64,000 nucleotides of DNA from Chlorokybus atmophyticus (lineage: Eukaryota; Streptophyta; Chlorokybophyceae; Chlorokybales; Chlorokybaceae), in the NCBI GenBank assembly GCA_009103225.1, contig RHPI01002048.1:1197376-1261375 (forward strand), given 5' to 3'. Shown one piece after another: positions 22,991 through 33,559 of the stretch (position 1 is the stretch's first letter; each line of letters opens with the position of its first letter). The notes under the pieces were generated by a model. It was given only the letters and a program-made list of their open reading frames with translations. It was not told where the DNA came from and did no database searches. Both the position numbers and the translations under genes were made by a program.

Positions 22991-24136
22991 TATTGAAAAC
23001 TCCACACCTTCCAAGTAGCAACGCCATGTGCGCAGCGCGTGCACCACCCCGAGCAATTCCTGCTCAGTGGTTGTGTAATTACGTTCAGCAAGAAAGAACT
23101 TTTTGCTTTCATATGCACATGGTCTGTCATCCTGTAGAAGGACTGCCCCACACCCAATGGTGGAAGCATCATTGATCACAAAAGGCTTGGTGTGGTCGGG
23201 GAAGGCTAACACAAGGGCTTGTGTTAATGCATCTTTAATGCGTGTAAAAGCACTTGTGTGCCTTCGTCCACACAAATTTAACATCTTTTCTCAGTAATGA
23301 TGTTGAAGGATTTGCCATGCTAGAATATGCTCGCATGAACTTGCGAAAATAATTGGCTAGCGCTAAGAAAGCACGTAACCGATGTACATCCTTGGGTGGT
23401 GGCGAATCCTTCACCGCACACACCTTTTAAGGATATGGTTTCAATCCTTCTTTGCCAATCACATGCCCTAAAAAGGGTAGTTCATCCTTTGCAAAGTTGC
23501 ATTTGGACAGGTTGGCATAGAATTTGTGTTTGCGTAACTTAGCTGAAACCAATTCCACATGCCTGTGGTGGTCCTCCCGGGTTTTGCTGAACACAATAAT
23601 GTCGTCCAGATGTACCATTTCAAACTTGTACAATTCATTAGCAAACACCGCGTTCATTGCTGTTTGAAATGTAGCCGGTGCATTTATTAACCCAAATGGT
23701 AACACTTTATACTCAAGGTGTCCTAGTGGGGTGCCAAATGCAGTATTTTGTACATCCGACGAGTGGATTTTGATTTGATGATAACCTTTGGTCAAATCCT
23801 GTATGCTGAACACTGTTGCAACTGACAGTTTATTAAACAAATCATCAATCCAAGGCAAAGGGTATCTGGTTTTTTTAGTTACCTTGTTCAACGCACGTAA
23901 TCAATACACATGCGTAGCTTGCCATTCTTTTTGGGCACAAACAAAGTTGGTGCACAAAAAGGAGATATGCTCTTTGTTATTAAACCTTTGTCCAATAACT
24001 TTTTGAGCTGTTTTTCCATTTCCGCGTGTTCTAAGGGACTTAGCCTATAGATAGGCCGCCAAGGTGGCTTTGCCCCCTTTTCCCAACGGAATGGTATGAT
24101 GTATGTTTCTATCAGGAGGCAACTCCAAGAGTTCAT
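22922..24136 (-). pseudogene. B1 reverse transcriptase and RNase H (broken)
   Basis: Blocks run leftwards from PWRPIYRLSPLEHAEMEKQ (about 24060) and FVPKKNGKLRMCIDY, through RYPLPWIDDLFNKL, DLTKGYHQI and VLPFGLINAPATFQ, to VHLDDIIVFSKT at about 23600. The last has His where the YxDD Tyr belongs; both catalytic Asp remain. Then come [22 protein letters not shown] and RNase H (FVINDASTIGCGAVL, TTTEQELLGVVHALRTW). A stop near 23888, another near 23427 and a frameshift near 23285 break the frame. Confidence 0.87.
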
Positions 24137-24916
24137 CCTGAAATACTTCTGCGTATTGTTCAGTAAGTGATTGCACCACAGGGTCAGATACGGCCTGTTT
24201 AATAGGTGTCTCTACCTGCAAGTGCATCAAGTATACTTCCTCACGTTTGCGCATGCAACGTTTCAGTTGCATAGCAGAGAGGAGCGGAACATTTTCGCGA
24301 GCAACACGTGCGAGTACAGGTGCGATTAACGTCACCTTACGTTTACTCTTATGAAGGGTGCACGTATTTACTCGAGAGTCCAATTGCAAACCAGCTTCGG
24401 TGTGCCACTGTTCACCCAAAACAACATCCACCCCGGGGATACCTATATCCACCACGATGAAAGTTGGTCGAGTCTTGTGGTTGTTAATAAAAAAACGCCC
24501 CTTCACCTCCCCAATTGCATTAAGGGTGGAACCAGCAGCACGTTCATACGACGTGACTGGTGTGTTAAAGGTATGTTATTACGTTTCACCCAAGCATGTT
24601 CAACAAAGTTATGGTTTGCACCGGTATCAATCAATGCTGTACATGGTGTACCTATAAGTTGACTCTCAAGTCTCCATTTGAGTGGCACTGAGTGACCATC
24701 AAATGTAGCTAATGTCGGAGTGCCGTGATTGGTAGCAGGCTTGATAAACATCACTTGTAACGGTGAAGTTCCTGTATCTTTGCGTGAGAGTTGCATAATT
24801 ACTTCTCCCCCTTTCAACAATCGCGACCACGGGCCATGATATCGAGGTATAACTACACATGCAGTGACAGCATGTTGTAATTGCAACTCGTGTAAGTGCT
24901 TAACAGCAGTTATCAA
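24045..24916 (-). pseudogene. B1 aspartic protease region (broken)
   Basis: The retropepsin active site is intact as ALIDTGANHNFVEHAW at about 24630–24590. The second half of the fold (IGIPGVDVVLGEQW, about 24440) lies in a different frame. Upstream, PRYHGPWSRLLKGGEV matches the pre-protease segment in A1 and the composite element. The protease would mature the gag–pol polyprotein. Confidence 0.82.
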
Positions 24917-24987
24917 TTCAGAGAATAAACATTAATAAAAACACAACCGTTTGCATTTGTCAACACAGGTGGTGTGCTCATATCAGT

Positions 24988-26313
24988 TCATACATCTGAT
25001 ACATCACAAAAAGAGGAAACTTTATGAAGAAATACAGAGGAAACTTTATGAAGAAATACAGAGTTTTTATAGTCGTTGTGCTCGACTAAGCCAACCACGG
25101 ACGATTCCAATTTCTTGTCCTTCTGCTGCTTGGCCTTCTGTGCATTCTGCTTTGCATAGCACTTGGCCTCCGCATGACCTATCGTCTTGCAGAAATTGCA
25201 AGTGATGGTGGATTTGGCCGCGCTGTAGGGGCCAGCAGGCTGAGATGTTTTCGCCTTTTTCACAAAAGGTTTGTTGTCAGTGGCCGGGCGCTTTGCAGCT
25301 AAAACCGGGGCTGCCTCTTTTGCTGTGGTTTGCATGTTTGTGTGAGAGCGCTTCACACTGTCCACAGCAGCAACCATCTGCATCAGCATTGGTAAATCCG
25401 TCGAGGCCCACTCTTGCAAACTCGCGGGGTTGACGGCCACATGCTGCACGAGATCTGTATCCAAGCCACGCCTAAACATATCCAGCTGATCAGCATCACT
25501 GATAGGTAGATTGCCAGCATTGATCTTGCTGATAAACGACTGAAAGTTCCTGGATATACTGCTAAACCGAACACCTGTTCTGATGCAGATTGTGCAGCTG
25601 GTTGCGAGCAACCTGGGCAGGATTTGCGCCACCATAGCGCTGCCTTGAAAGAGCACAACTGATTCACTTCCCGCCCGAGGTTCGTATACCGTTGCTTATG
25701 GCGGTACCACTCTGCCAGAGCATCGTTTGGGATCAGCAACTCAGCTACACGCAACTTCCCCTCCTCAGACATGTGAAGGGAGTTGACATAGTGTCTCAGC
25801 TTCAACCAGTCGAAAATTGCTGCTTATGTTGTTGGGAAGAAACTCGGCGGGTCGAGCAAGCGCCTGAACAGGTGGACCACTGTCAGAGCATTGAAGGCGC
25901 TCGATCATGTTCAGAACACCTTTGCCTTTCCCCATCAATCCCTCCCAATTTCGCCCCATAAAGGTGGTGAGCTTTGAGATCTTTTCTGCCACATGAAAGA
26001 GGAAGTTGACGAGCGAGACAATCGCCTCACGAGGCTCCTTATCATAGGTGCCAAGAAAGTGGTCCATCAACTCCTGTTTTGTCAAGCGAATTGAGATTTC
26101 AGGCTGCACAAATGATGGTGGTGGTGGTGGCCCGTCTGGTTCCACCAAGCCATCCACATCCTTAGCAGCATGAGACTCATCAGGTGCATCATCCGGGTTG
26201 GAAATATCCTCCATTGATGGAAACTCCTCCTTACGGGATAATTGCTCTTTTTGCGAGCTTTCCCCTTTGAGGTGGGCACCGAGTTCTCTTCCATTTGTCT
26301 GCAAAACAGGCAA
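24988..26313 (-). pseudogene. B1 gag (broken)
   Basis: An acidic, Pro-rich N-terminus (DGPPPPPSF) is followed by a capsid-like central region in overlapping frames. The nucleocapsid tail has a CCHC knuckle, CNFCKTIGHAEAKC, at about 25205–25164, then a Lys/Gln-rich end. Frameshifts occur near 25770–25800 and 25640. A short duplication (GAAATACAGAGGAAACTTTAT, 25012–25065) lies just beyond the C-terminus. Confidence 0.82.
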
Positions 26314-27181
26314 AATACAATGGTGAGAACCTCACCAATGGACCAGGTTCCACGAGAGGATCAAAATGACCCTAAGTTGTAAAAGTCCCAAACAGAGTCC
26401 AAACCAGTTTCAAAACAGGAAAGGTTGGATCTGGAGTGTCACCAAACAAAACACGTCTGAGTGGGACCAGATGGTCCTAACCCTGTGTTGTCTTTAACCA
26501 AGTCCCAATCTCCAGGCTGAAGCCAGAGGGGAAGGGTTTCAGACCAACAGTGTTTGGGAACAGAATGTCTTAAAAACCTCCCCCAAACTGTTCCAACCAA
26601 GTCCCGATCTCCAGGCCGAAGCCAGAGAGGGAGGGTTTCGGAATAGCTTGGTTCGGAACTTACGGACCCAGGTCAAGCGACCCAAAAAAGCAGCTGGCAA
26701 GCACAATGGTCGCACATACGTCACAGGCATGCAACAGGCAAGCCACAGGCATGTAACGGGCAAGTCGTACAGTGACCAACTGTGACATGCACTGGCAAGC
26801 ACAATGACAAGCACTCACCGCATGCAATGACAGGTTATCACGGCAAGCAATGATAGTGCACTAAGTGACAAGCAGTGATGACACTAGCAAGCCGCACTTA
26901 TGCACTGGCAAGTCACTGAATGATGTGCATGAAAGTACACACATGCACCTGGCAAGCAGCTAGCAAGCTGGCAAGTCACCGACGTGTGTGATGGTACCTC
27001 ACACGTGGAGAGGCCGCCTCTTTGATGGGTGGCTTCAACGTGGAGGTAGCGCAGGGAAGCTAACTTGAAGCTTGGGCTGCGTGGACGAATTGAAGGCCGC
27101 CGCCAATGCCTTCTGATTGGCCAAAAGCATGTCGCCGCCCCCTATAAGTACCCACGTCACCCCCCCGCTCCTGGATACCAA
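26314..27181 (-). other. B1 leader with primer-binding site
   Basis: Non-coding leader between gag and the 5' LTR, with many GCAAGC/CATGCA-type short repeats and two related blocks (AAGTCCCAATCTCCAGGC at about 26500 and AAGTCCCGATCTCCAGGC at about 26600). The primer site next to the LTR (27180–27165, read leftwards TGGTATCCAGGAGC) resembles the initiator-Met tRNA site with a small insertion. Confidence 0.6.
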
Positions 27182-27724
27182 TGTAACAGCACCACCGTCG
27201 CCGGTGATGCCCCTTCAATCCTCTACCCCAACACCCACACCGCCTATGACCAGCCTTTCAACGGCGTGGCCGCCACTGAGCAGAGAACTGAAAAGTCCCC
27301 CACATCAGTTTGATGTGACCTTTTATATCAAGCGTATATCAAATATACCTCTCGATAATTAACTCACAACTAGACATTGACCCTACAGACAGGGTAGTTA
27401 GGAAATCTAGCTTGAGCCAATCACAGCTCAGATAAGGTACCTATCGATAAGGTACCTATCGAAAGATACCTATCGTAAGGTACCTAACGAGATAGTGACC
27501 ACATTATATCAAATGTGACACGAAATAGGCTTGAATAAGCGGTTTCCACACCCATTGGAACTTATTTAAGCTATGACAAAGCAACATAGCCTTTAATAAG
27601 CGAGGAACCGTAGAAAAGAGGTATAAATAAGCACATTTAGATACTTATTCATACACACTTATTCATACACAGAATGTCTTATTTAGGTAGCAATAATACC
27701 CCGATTATTATTACTCCCATTACA
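27182..27724 (-). repeat. 5' LTR of B1
   Basis: 543 bases, TGTAACAGCACC...ACTCCCATTACA. It differs from the other LTR by small indels, for example a duplicated CACTTATTCATACA near 27645–27670. Confidence 0.92.
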
Positions 27725-30008
27725 TCACAACCCGCTCACATTCTTTCATACGCAACAAAATCTGCCGAGGCGGCAAGCTGGGTGGAATGAATTCATTTCT
27801 CGTTTCACTTTCACTTGGCAATATCGTCCGTGTCGCACTAATGTGGCGGATCCACTAAGTCGTAACCCTGCTCTTTTGGCACTTACGCGCTCTCGAACTA
27901 CGCGTAATGTACAACAGCCTGAAGATCCTTTCCTAAAGAAAGTGTCCACAGGTTATAACTCAGATGATTGGTTTAGCAGTCAAACCAACTTGCAACAGCT
28001 TACTGCTGTTAGCAATCTGTGGTATAAAGGGGAGCAGTTGGCAATTCCCAACTCGGGCGACTTGCGTAAGCAATGCTTACATCAGTGCATGACCCGCCGT
28101 ATGCTGGGCATTTGGGGAAACAAAAACACTCAAAGCTACGCAACAGTTATACTGGTGCCCGTGTCAGCTGATGTGGATCAATATGTTCGCACATGTGACG
28201 TGTGTCAACGTAACAAGCCACTACGACAAAAACAAGCGGGATTGCTTAAACCATTGGTAATCTAGAACAAAAGTGGGATAGTGTCAGTATGGATTTTATT
28301 ACTGACCTACCTGCAACAGCAGCCAAATACACTGCTATTGTGGTTTTTGTCGACCGTTTGACCAAAATGGTGCATTTTGCCCCGTGTTGCACAACTGTGA
28401 GTGCACGGGACTTAGCACATTTATTTGTGTTCACGGTCTTTCGAGTTCACGGTGTACCGCGCGAGCTTATCACAAATCGTGATCCTCGGTTTGTTTCCAA
28501 GTTTTGGAGAGAAGTCTGTGAATTGTTGGGGGTAAAACAAAGCATGTCAACTGCTTTCCACCCACAAACGAACGGACAAACTGAGCGAGCAATTAAATAC
28601 TGGAAGAAATGCTTCGCCACTATGTGGCTCCTAACCATGCTCATTGGGACAGGTACTTGCTAATGGCAGAGTTCGCTGTGAACAACGCGTGGCAGGAAAG
28701 TGTAAAGGAAACCCCATTTTCCTTGTATTATGGGATTCGCCCGAACACACCAGCGTCATTGCGTGTACCTCGCAATGCCCTGACTGTACCAGCGGCAAAG
28801 GAATTTGCCACTGATATGTAAGAAAATTTGGCTCGAGCTAAGCTATGTCTGTCAGAAGCACAGGACAGGCAAAAAGCATATGCTGTTATGCATCGAAGAA
28901 TGGCCACTTTCAATGTCGGTGATAAAGTTTTGCTTAAGGCAAAGAACATAACCATCAAAGGTATGGGTGCTCGCAAGTTGCTGCCCCGATGGTTAGGTCC
29001 TTTCTCTTTGACAGATAGAGTTGGTACGCACGCTTATCGACTGCGATTGCCCCCAAGTGTGCGTATACACATGTGTTCCATGTGAACTTGTTGAAACCTT
29101 ACCGCTCAGACGGTAGAACACAGCCTCCACCGCCGCCAGTTGAGGTGGACAGCGAGCTCGAATACGAGGTGGAAGCTATATAGAACCATAAGCTAAATAG
29201 TCGAGGACGCGCAACTCGCTATTTGGTAAAATGGAAAGGGTATGGCCCAGAACATTACAATTGGGAGCCCGACATGCATCTTACGCACTGCCGCGAGTTG
29301 CTTCGAGCTTATAGGGATTTACGTCCTGTCCCATAAACTGTGGGCTTGATTTATGACGGACTGGCAGTGCAGTTTCATTACCACTCTATCATTTCCTGCT
29401 ATCTCACTGGTTACAATTACTAGAAATCAAGCCTGATCAACTTGAGTTCAACGAGGACGTTGAAAACCTAAGTGGGGGGGAATGTAACGGGAGTAATAAT
29501 AATAGGGGTATTATGGCTAGCTGAATAACACATTCCGTATGAATAAGTATCTAAATGTGCTTATTTATACCTCTTTTCTACGGTTCCTCGCTTATTAAAG
29601 GCTATGTTGCTTTGTCATAGCTTAAATAAGTTCCAATGGGTGTGGAAACCGCTTATTCAAGCCTATTTCGTGTCACATTTGATATAATGTGGTCACTATC
29701 TCGTTAGGTACCTTACGATAGGTATCTTTCGATAGGTACCTTATCGATAGGTACCTTATCTGAGCTGTGATTGGCTCAAGCTAGATTTCCTAACTACCCT
29801 GTCTGTAGGGTCGATGTCTAGTTGTGAGTTAATTATCGAGAGGTATATTTGATATACGCTTGATATAAAAGGTCACATCAAACTGATGTGGGGGACTTTT
29901 CAGTTCTCTGCTCAGTGGCGGCCACGCCGTTGAAAGGCTTGTCATAGGCGGTGTGGGTGTTGGGGTAGAGGATTGAAGGGGCATACCGGCGACAGTGGTG
30001 CTGTTACA
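27725..30008 (+). mobile_element. Chromovirus B2, 3' half joined in inverted orientation to B1
   Basis: Begins exactly at the outer end of the B1 5' LTR with sequence equal to B1 from 22982 read in reverse. It carries RNase H end, integrase, chromodomain, polypurine tract (29473–29480) and LTR (29483–30008). With the left part of B1 (20696–22982) it forms an inverted repeat of about 2.28 kb. Integrase and chromodomain frames are broken by several shifts. Confidence 0.9.
27780..29335 (+). pseudogene. B2 integrase–chromodomain (broken)
   Basis: Reads GWNEFISRF, MADPLSRNPALL, the zinc-binding CDVCQRNKPLRQKQ (about 28195), then MDFITDLP with VFVDRLTKMVHF, ITNRDPRFVSKFW (ITDRD in B1) and PQTNGQTERA. 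RWLGPFSLTDRV follows near 28990 and the chromodomain at about 29155–29300 ([18 protein letters not shown]). Frameshifts near 28265, 28600, 28820 and 29070 and a TAG near 29181 inactivate it. Confidence 0.85.
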
Positions 30009-30021
30009 TTGGTATCGGAGC
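29483..30021 (+). repeat. LTR of B2 with a primer-binding site on its far side
   Basis: The LTR (29483–30008) runs TGTAACGGGAGT...CTGTTACA. The next bases, 30010–30021, are TGGTATCGGAGC, a perfect match to the 3' end complement of plant-type initiator-Met tRNA. A primer site is expected after a 5' LTR, yet this LTR has pol and a polypurine tract on its other side. Confidence 0.9.
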
Positions 30022-30310
30022 AAACGCGATTGAGCGTGTCTCGTGTCGTCGTAGTCTAGTCGGTCGATGTCTAGGTCGTGTGCTGTTGCTTGCTACCCCA
30101 TCATGTTCTCCCGCGCAGGTTCGAAACTCGACGATAGAGACTCGCACACCTGTGCTGTGGCTCTTTTAATTTTTCGCCGCAAATTGCGGCCATAACATTT
30201 CTGGTTAGATCACGCATTAAGGTTAATCCCCTTAATACATGATCTAATAAATAAATCAGTATAGGATGTGGCCATTATTAAGTTCAAGAAAATACGGACC
30301 GAACTTAATA
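30022..30310 (+). repeat. tRNA-like SINE or retroelement-leader repeat, copy 1
   Basis: Homologous to 38590–38840 plus 51462–51510. An A-box-like TAGTCTAGTCGG (about 30052) and a B-box-like GGTTCGAAACTC (about 30118) are about 65 bases apart, suggesting tRNA ancestry. A GGTTAGATCA / TGATCTAA stem follows. Homology starts directly after the primer site at 30021, so it could instead be the leader of a retroelement. Confidence 0.5.
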
Positions 30311-30516
30311 CACACCAGCTAGTTGACCTTAATGGCAGCTCGATAATCTCGATAATCTCGATAATGGTTGACCTTAATGGCAGCTCGATAATCTCGATAA
30401 TGGCAGCTCTTGCTGACGGACATTGGGCAAGCGTCCGGCCTGCACATCGGGACATGTAACACGCATACGGAGTCGCACACCTCCCCGGAGCAGTCTTGCG
30501 CTGCAATCTGCGTGCT
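30311..30516. repeat. Short tandem repeat and junk between repeats
   Basis: A ~45-base unit starting TTGACCTTAATGGCAGCTCG occurs twice (30322 and 30368) and itself contains GATAATCTC repeats. The remainder to 30516 shows nothing recognisable. Confidence 0.7.
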
Positions 30517-30521
30517 GCATT

Positions 30522-30991
30522 TATTGAGATTTGGACACTACTAATCATGCATGGAGTTGGTGCAAGCACAAGCACACACACTCTACCAGAGCATACACTC
30601 AAGGCTGATCCAAATAGGCTTTCAAAGGATGACAACAAAGTCACACCACGGGCTTTTATACCCGCCAGTTCTGCACCTGTCTACTCTAAAAGTTACCACG
30701 ACTTTTACACTCAATCGATTCCTGCGCTTTAAGTTGCACCACGCAGCTACTTTAAAGAGCTTTCCAACAAGCTATGACACGCGCCATACAATGATGTAAC
30801 CACTGAGCTACAACGTTTCTTCTATAGCGCCTGGAAGTCTCCAGACTCCGGACTCAAATCCGCGCCTGGAACCTTCTCGACTGAAGTCCTCGCCTGGACC
30901 TTTCTCGACTGGCACCTTCTCGAGCCTGAATCTTCTCGCGGCTACTTTTATCCGCAGGGCGAGCTAAGCGGATACAAGAATGTCCTGAACA
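30522..30991 (-). repeat. Solo LTR of copia family D2 with target duplication
   Basis: 470 bases matching the D2 LTR at 58092–58562 along its whole length. The first bases are TATTGAG (TGTTGAG in D2) and the end is CTGAACA. GCATT flanks it on both sides (30517–30521 and 30992–30996), the 5-bp target duplication of an LTR element reduced by LTR–LTR recombination. Confidence 0.92.
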
Positions 30992-31002
30992 GCATTGTCA
31001 CA

Positions 31003-32044
31003 CATCAGCTACCCGCTTGACTCACCCACGGAGGAGCTGGAGTTACACTTCGCCATTTTCAACGTGCTGGCAGTTCGAGGGAAAGGCCAACGCTTCTCAA
31101 CCGTCTACCTGCTATGCATCGTTCCCCCGAAGAATGGCAGGTACCCAGCGAGTGCACGTCTTCAGAGGTGGTGCAAACTAACGGAATGGGGAGCACATGT
31201 TGCTTCTCAGCGCAATGCCACGGGCTCATTAGCGCCGCAGCTGTGGCACGCGCTGGAAGAATGGCGCCTGAATAAGTATGAGGAAGAGAAGGAGCTCCTC
31301 TCCTCACCGCTGCAGCAACAACAGCAGTAGTCTGAGGCAGGTCTAAGGTCTCCACCCCGGCTCAGTTCGGCTGTTCGGTCGGTGGCTAAACGTCTGTTTC
31401 CCCAATCTCCGGACCATATGGTTGAGTCACCGCGGCCATCCGGATGGCCGGATATCCCCTTCAGTTTCACGGCCGTCGCTGACAAGGACACGCATGCTGT
31501 CGCCCTTCAAGACTGAGGAAGCAGCCTCCACCTCCCTTGTTTTGGGTTGCACAGCAGGCCGCTGGTGGATAGGGGTAGCTCGCACGCGCACCCTGGGTCT
31601 AGCCCCGTTCGCTCTCCCCATGAGCTGAGCAACCTTGAGGGGGGGGGGGGGAAGAGCAGGCGCGCTCTGCAACTACTCAGGTGATGGGCATTCCCCCCAC
31701 ATCAGCAATGGCTCTGGTGGGAAGAGGCTACCAGTCTTCTCACGTCACCACAATCTGAACGAAGGATCTGGGTTTTGCTGGTCCAATCCCCGGACGAACC
31801 AGATATGAGCGGGTTGAAGGTTGGGGCGCAGACGGACGTGGTCTGGCTGGACGTGGCTCTCCTCCCTCGAGTAGTGGATGAACCGGAGACGTTGCTGGAC
31901 CCGCACACGTTGCAAGTGTGGCATTCAGCGCATAGTTACCTTCGCCAACTTGGCAATCTGCCTGCTGGCGCTGATACGTCTCTCCTGCAAGCTCTTGTGC
32001 AGGGCGCCGCTATCACACCTCAGGTTCCATTGAATGCGGTGTAG
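31003..32044 (+). pseudogene. LINE ORF1-like remnant
   Basis: Two open pieces: 31003–31330, ending in a polyglutamine run before TAG, and 31775–32044 (SGLKVGAQTDVVWLDVALL). No domain is recognised in either. The second stops 26 bases before the ATG of ORF2, the arrangement expected for an upstream ORF. A G-run and stops lie between the pieces. Confidence 0.4.
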
Positions 32045-32070
32045 GGCCTGCTTCCTCAATGACTTCATGC

Positions 32071-33232
32071 ATGCGCCCCCTGCGTCTAGCGTCATGGAAC
32101 ATTCACGGCTGCATGGGTAGCGTGCAGCTTTTGGCATGAGCAAACGCGCCATGCTCATGTTGAGAGTACAGTCATGGAGCAGCAGTACCAACTAGGCTCT
32201 CTTTCTGCAAGAGACGAAGCTTGGCACTATGAAGGAAGACATGATCTTAAGAAAATTCTGAAAAGGGCGTTTTGTTTGGGCACCTGCACAGGGTAGCAAA
32301 AGAGGAGTTGCCATCCTCTACCCGACTGCCTGGGCACCCAACGTCCTCGACTCTGGCGTGGCTTTCCCATCACGTTGCTGTTGGCTACGGTTGAAGTGGG
32401 AGGAGGGCACGCTCTTATTGGTCAACGCATATGCGCGCAACGCATCTGGTGAGAGAGAACAATTTTTCTCCACATTGGAGAGACGATTGCCGGAGGCGGA
32501 TTGGTGCATTGCGGGGGGGGGGGGGGGGGGGGGGGGGGNNNNNNNNNNNNNNNNNNNNNNNNNNNNNNNNNNNNNNNNNNNNNNNNNNNNNNNNNNNNNN
32601 NNNNNNNNNNNNNNNNGGAGGCATCGCTAATAACAGTGAAGGGGGGGGGGACTGGAATTGGGTGGAGGATGAGCTCGCAGCATCTGAACGCTTATCGGGC
32701 AGGTATGAGTGGGAGGATACCTTTCGCAACTGCCACCCCGCCTCTCGTGTATACACGTGGGCGAACAGTAGAGAAGGGGAAGATAGGCACGCAGCACGCC
32801 ATGACCGCTTCAACTGCTCACAAAGCCTACGCACCTCCCTCATGAGCTGAGCGTGCGCACAGGTGAAGTGTTGTCCAATCACAAATTAGTAGCAGCAACT
32901 ATACGACCGGCCTTGGCGTTGAGGAAGGGACCTGGGCTATGGAAGCTAGATCCAGCATTATTGCAGGACGCGCGCTTCTGTACAGATGTTGAAGAACTCT
33001 GGTCGCACCACCAAGGCGGCAAGCCTGAAGGGCAAGCGCTGATCCACTGGTTTGAAGCCGAGCTTAAACACGTCGCACGGCAGCATGAAGAGCGCAGAAG
33101 GGAGCTCCGCCACTGCGAAGCCAAGGTTCCTCGTGCTTTGCTTGAAGATGCGAAAGCATCACTGGTGCACTCTCCTAAGATCCAAGGCTGCAAGCGGATG
33201 CACACGCAGTCACGGAGCCGCTGCACACGCTA
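32071..33232 (+). pseudogene. LINE ORF2 endonuclease domain (broken)
   Basis: Starts MRPLRLASWNIHGCMG, the N-terminal motif of APE-like LINE endonucleases, then hits a stop at about 32137. Further on, RGVAILYPTAW, then LVNAYARNASGEREQFFSTLERRL (to about 32500) fits the central part. After the gap come RVYTWANSREGEDRHAARHDRF and the catalytic-His end SNHKLVAATI, with GPGLWKLDPALLQD (32900–32960), the standard link to RT. Frameshifts and the gap prevent a continuous product. Confidence 0.8.
32539..32616. other. Assembly gap (78 N) after poly-G
   Basis: A run of N preceded by G (32512–32538). The bases after it up to about 32660 (GGAGGCATCGCTAATAACAGTGAA) match 43679–43702 of the chromovirus pol, which is not LINE sequence, so the join is suspect. 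Confidence 0.95.
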
Positions 33233-33559
33233 GAAGCCAGGCGGGTGGAAGGTGCGTTTACTCGCCACAGCAGCCGTTGGCGGCTAGAAGGCGAGAGGAT
33301 GCCGAAGCTCTTCTTCTCCATGAGCAAGCAAGCCAAAGTATCCTTTGTTTTGCACTCAGTGTCCCATTCCGTTGGCCCACACATGCCTCCGCTGTTGGAC
33401 CCAAAGGCAATTCTTGAATCCACAGCTGCGTTTTCACAAGCACCTCCTATCTTCTTCGGTGGTGGACGGCAAGGCCAAGCGCGCAGCCCTACAAGAATGC
33501 GTGGCGGTCACACCGCTGTTGGTAGACGAGGCCACATCTTCTGATACCAATCGTGACAT

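Larger units (their letters stand above)
20696..27724 (-). mobile_element. Chromovirus B1 (Ty3/gypsy) with two LTRs
   Basis: A full-length 7.0 kb element reading leftwards: 5' LTR 27182–27724, primer site, long leader, gag, protease, RT, RNase H, integrase, chromodomain, polypurine tract (21226–21240 reversed) and 3' LTR 20696–21225. Both LTRs begin TGTAAC and end GTTACA or ATTACA and are near-identical apart from small indels. The coding region has several frameshifts and stops, and the RT active site is altered. No 5-bp target duplication flanks the LTRs: the left neighbour is TTATAA, the right is another B-family copy. Confidence 0.92.

Noticed and set aside
30030-30140. A functional tRNA gene (A and B box-like motifs).
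   Set aside because: No cloverleaf can be drawn with a plausible acceptor stem, and the sequence is a repeat with a second copy; kept as SINE-like or leader sequence.
31637-31652. G-run as a polypurine tract of an LTR element.
   Set aside because: No LTR start follows it and the flanks are LINE-like sequence.
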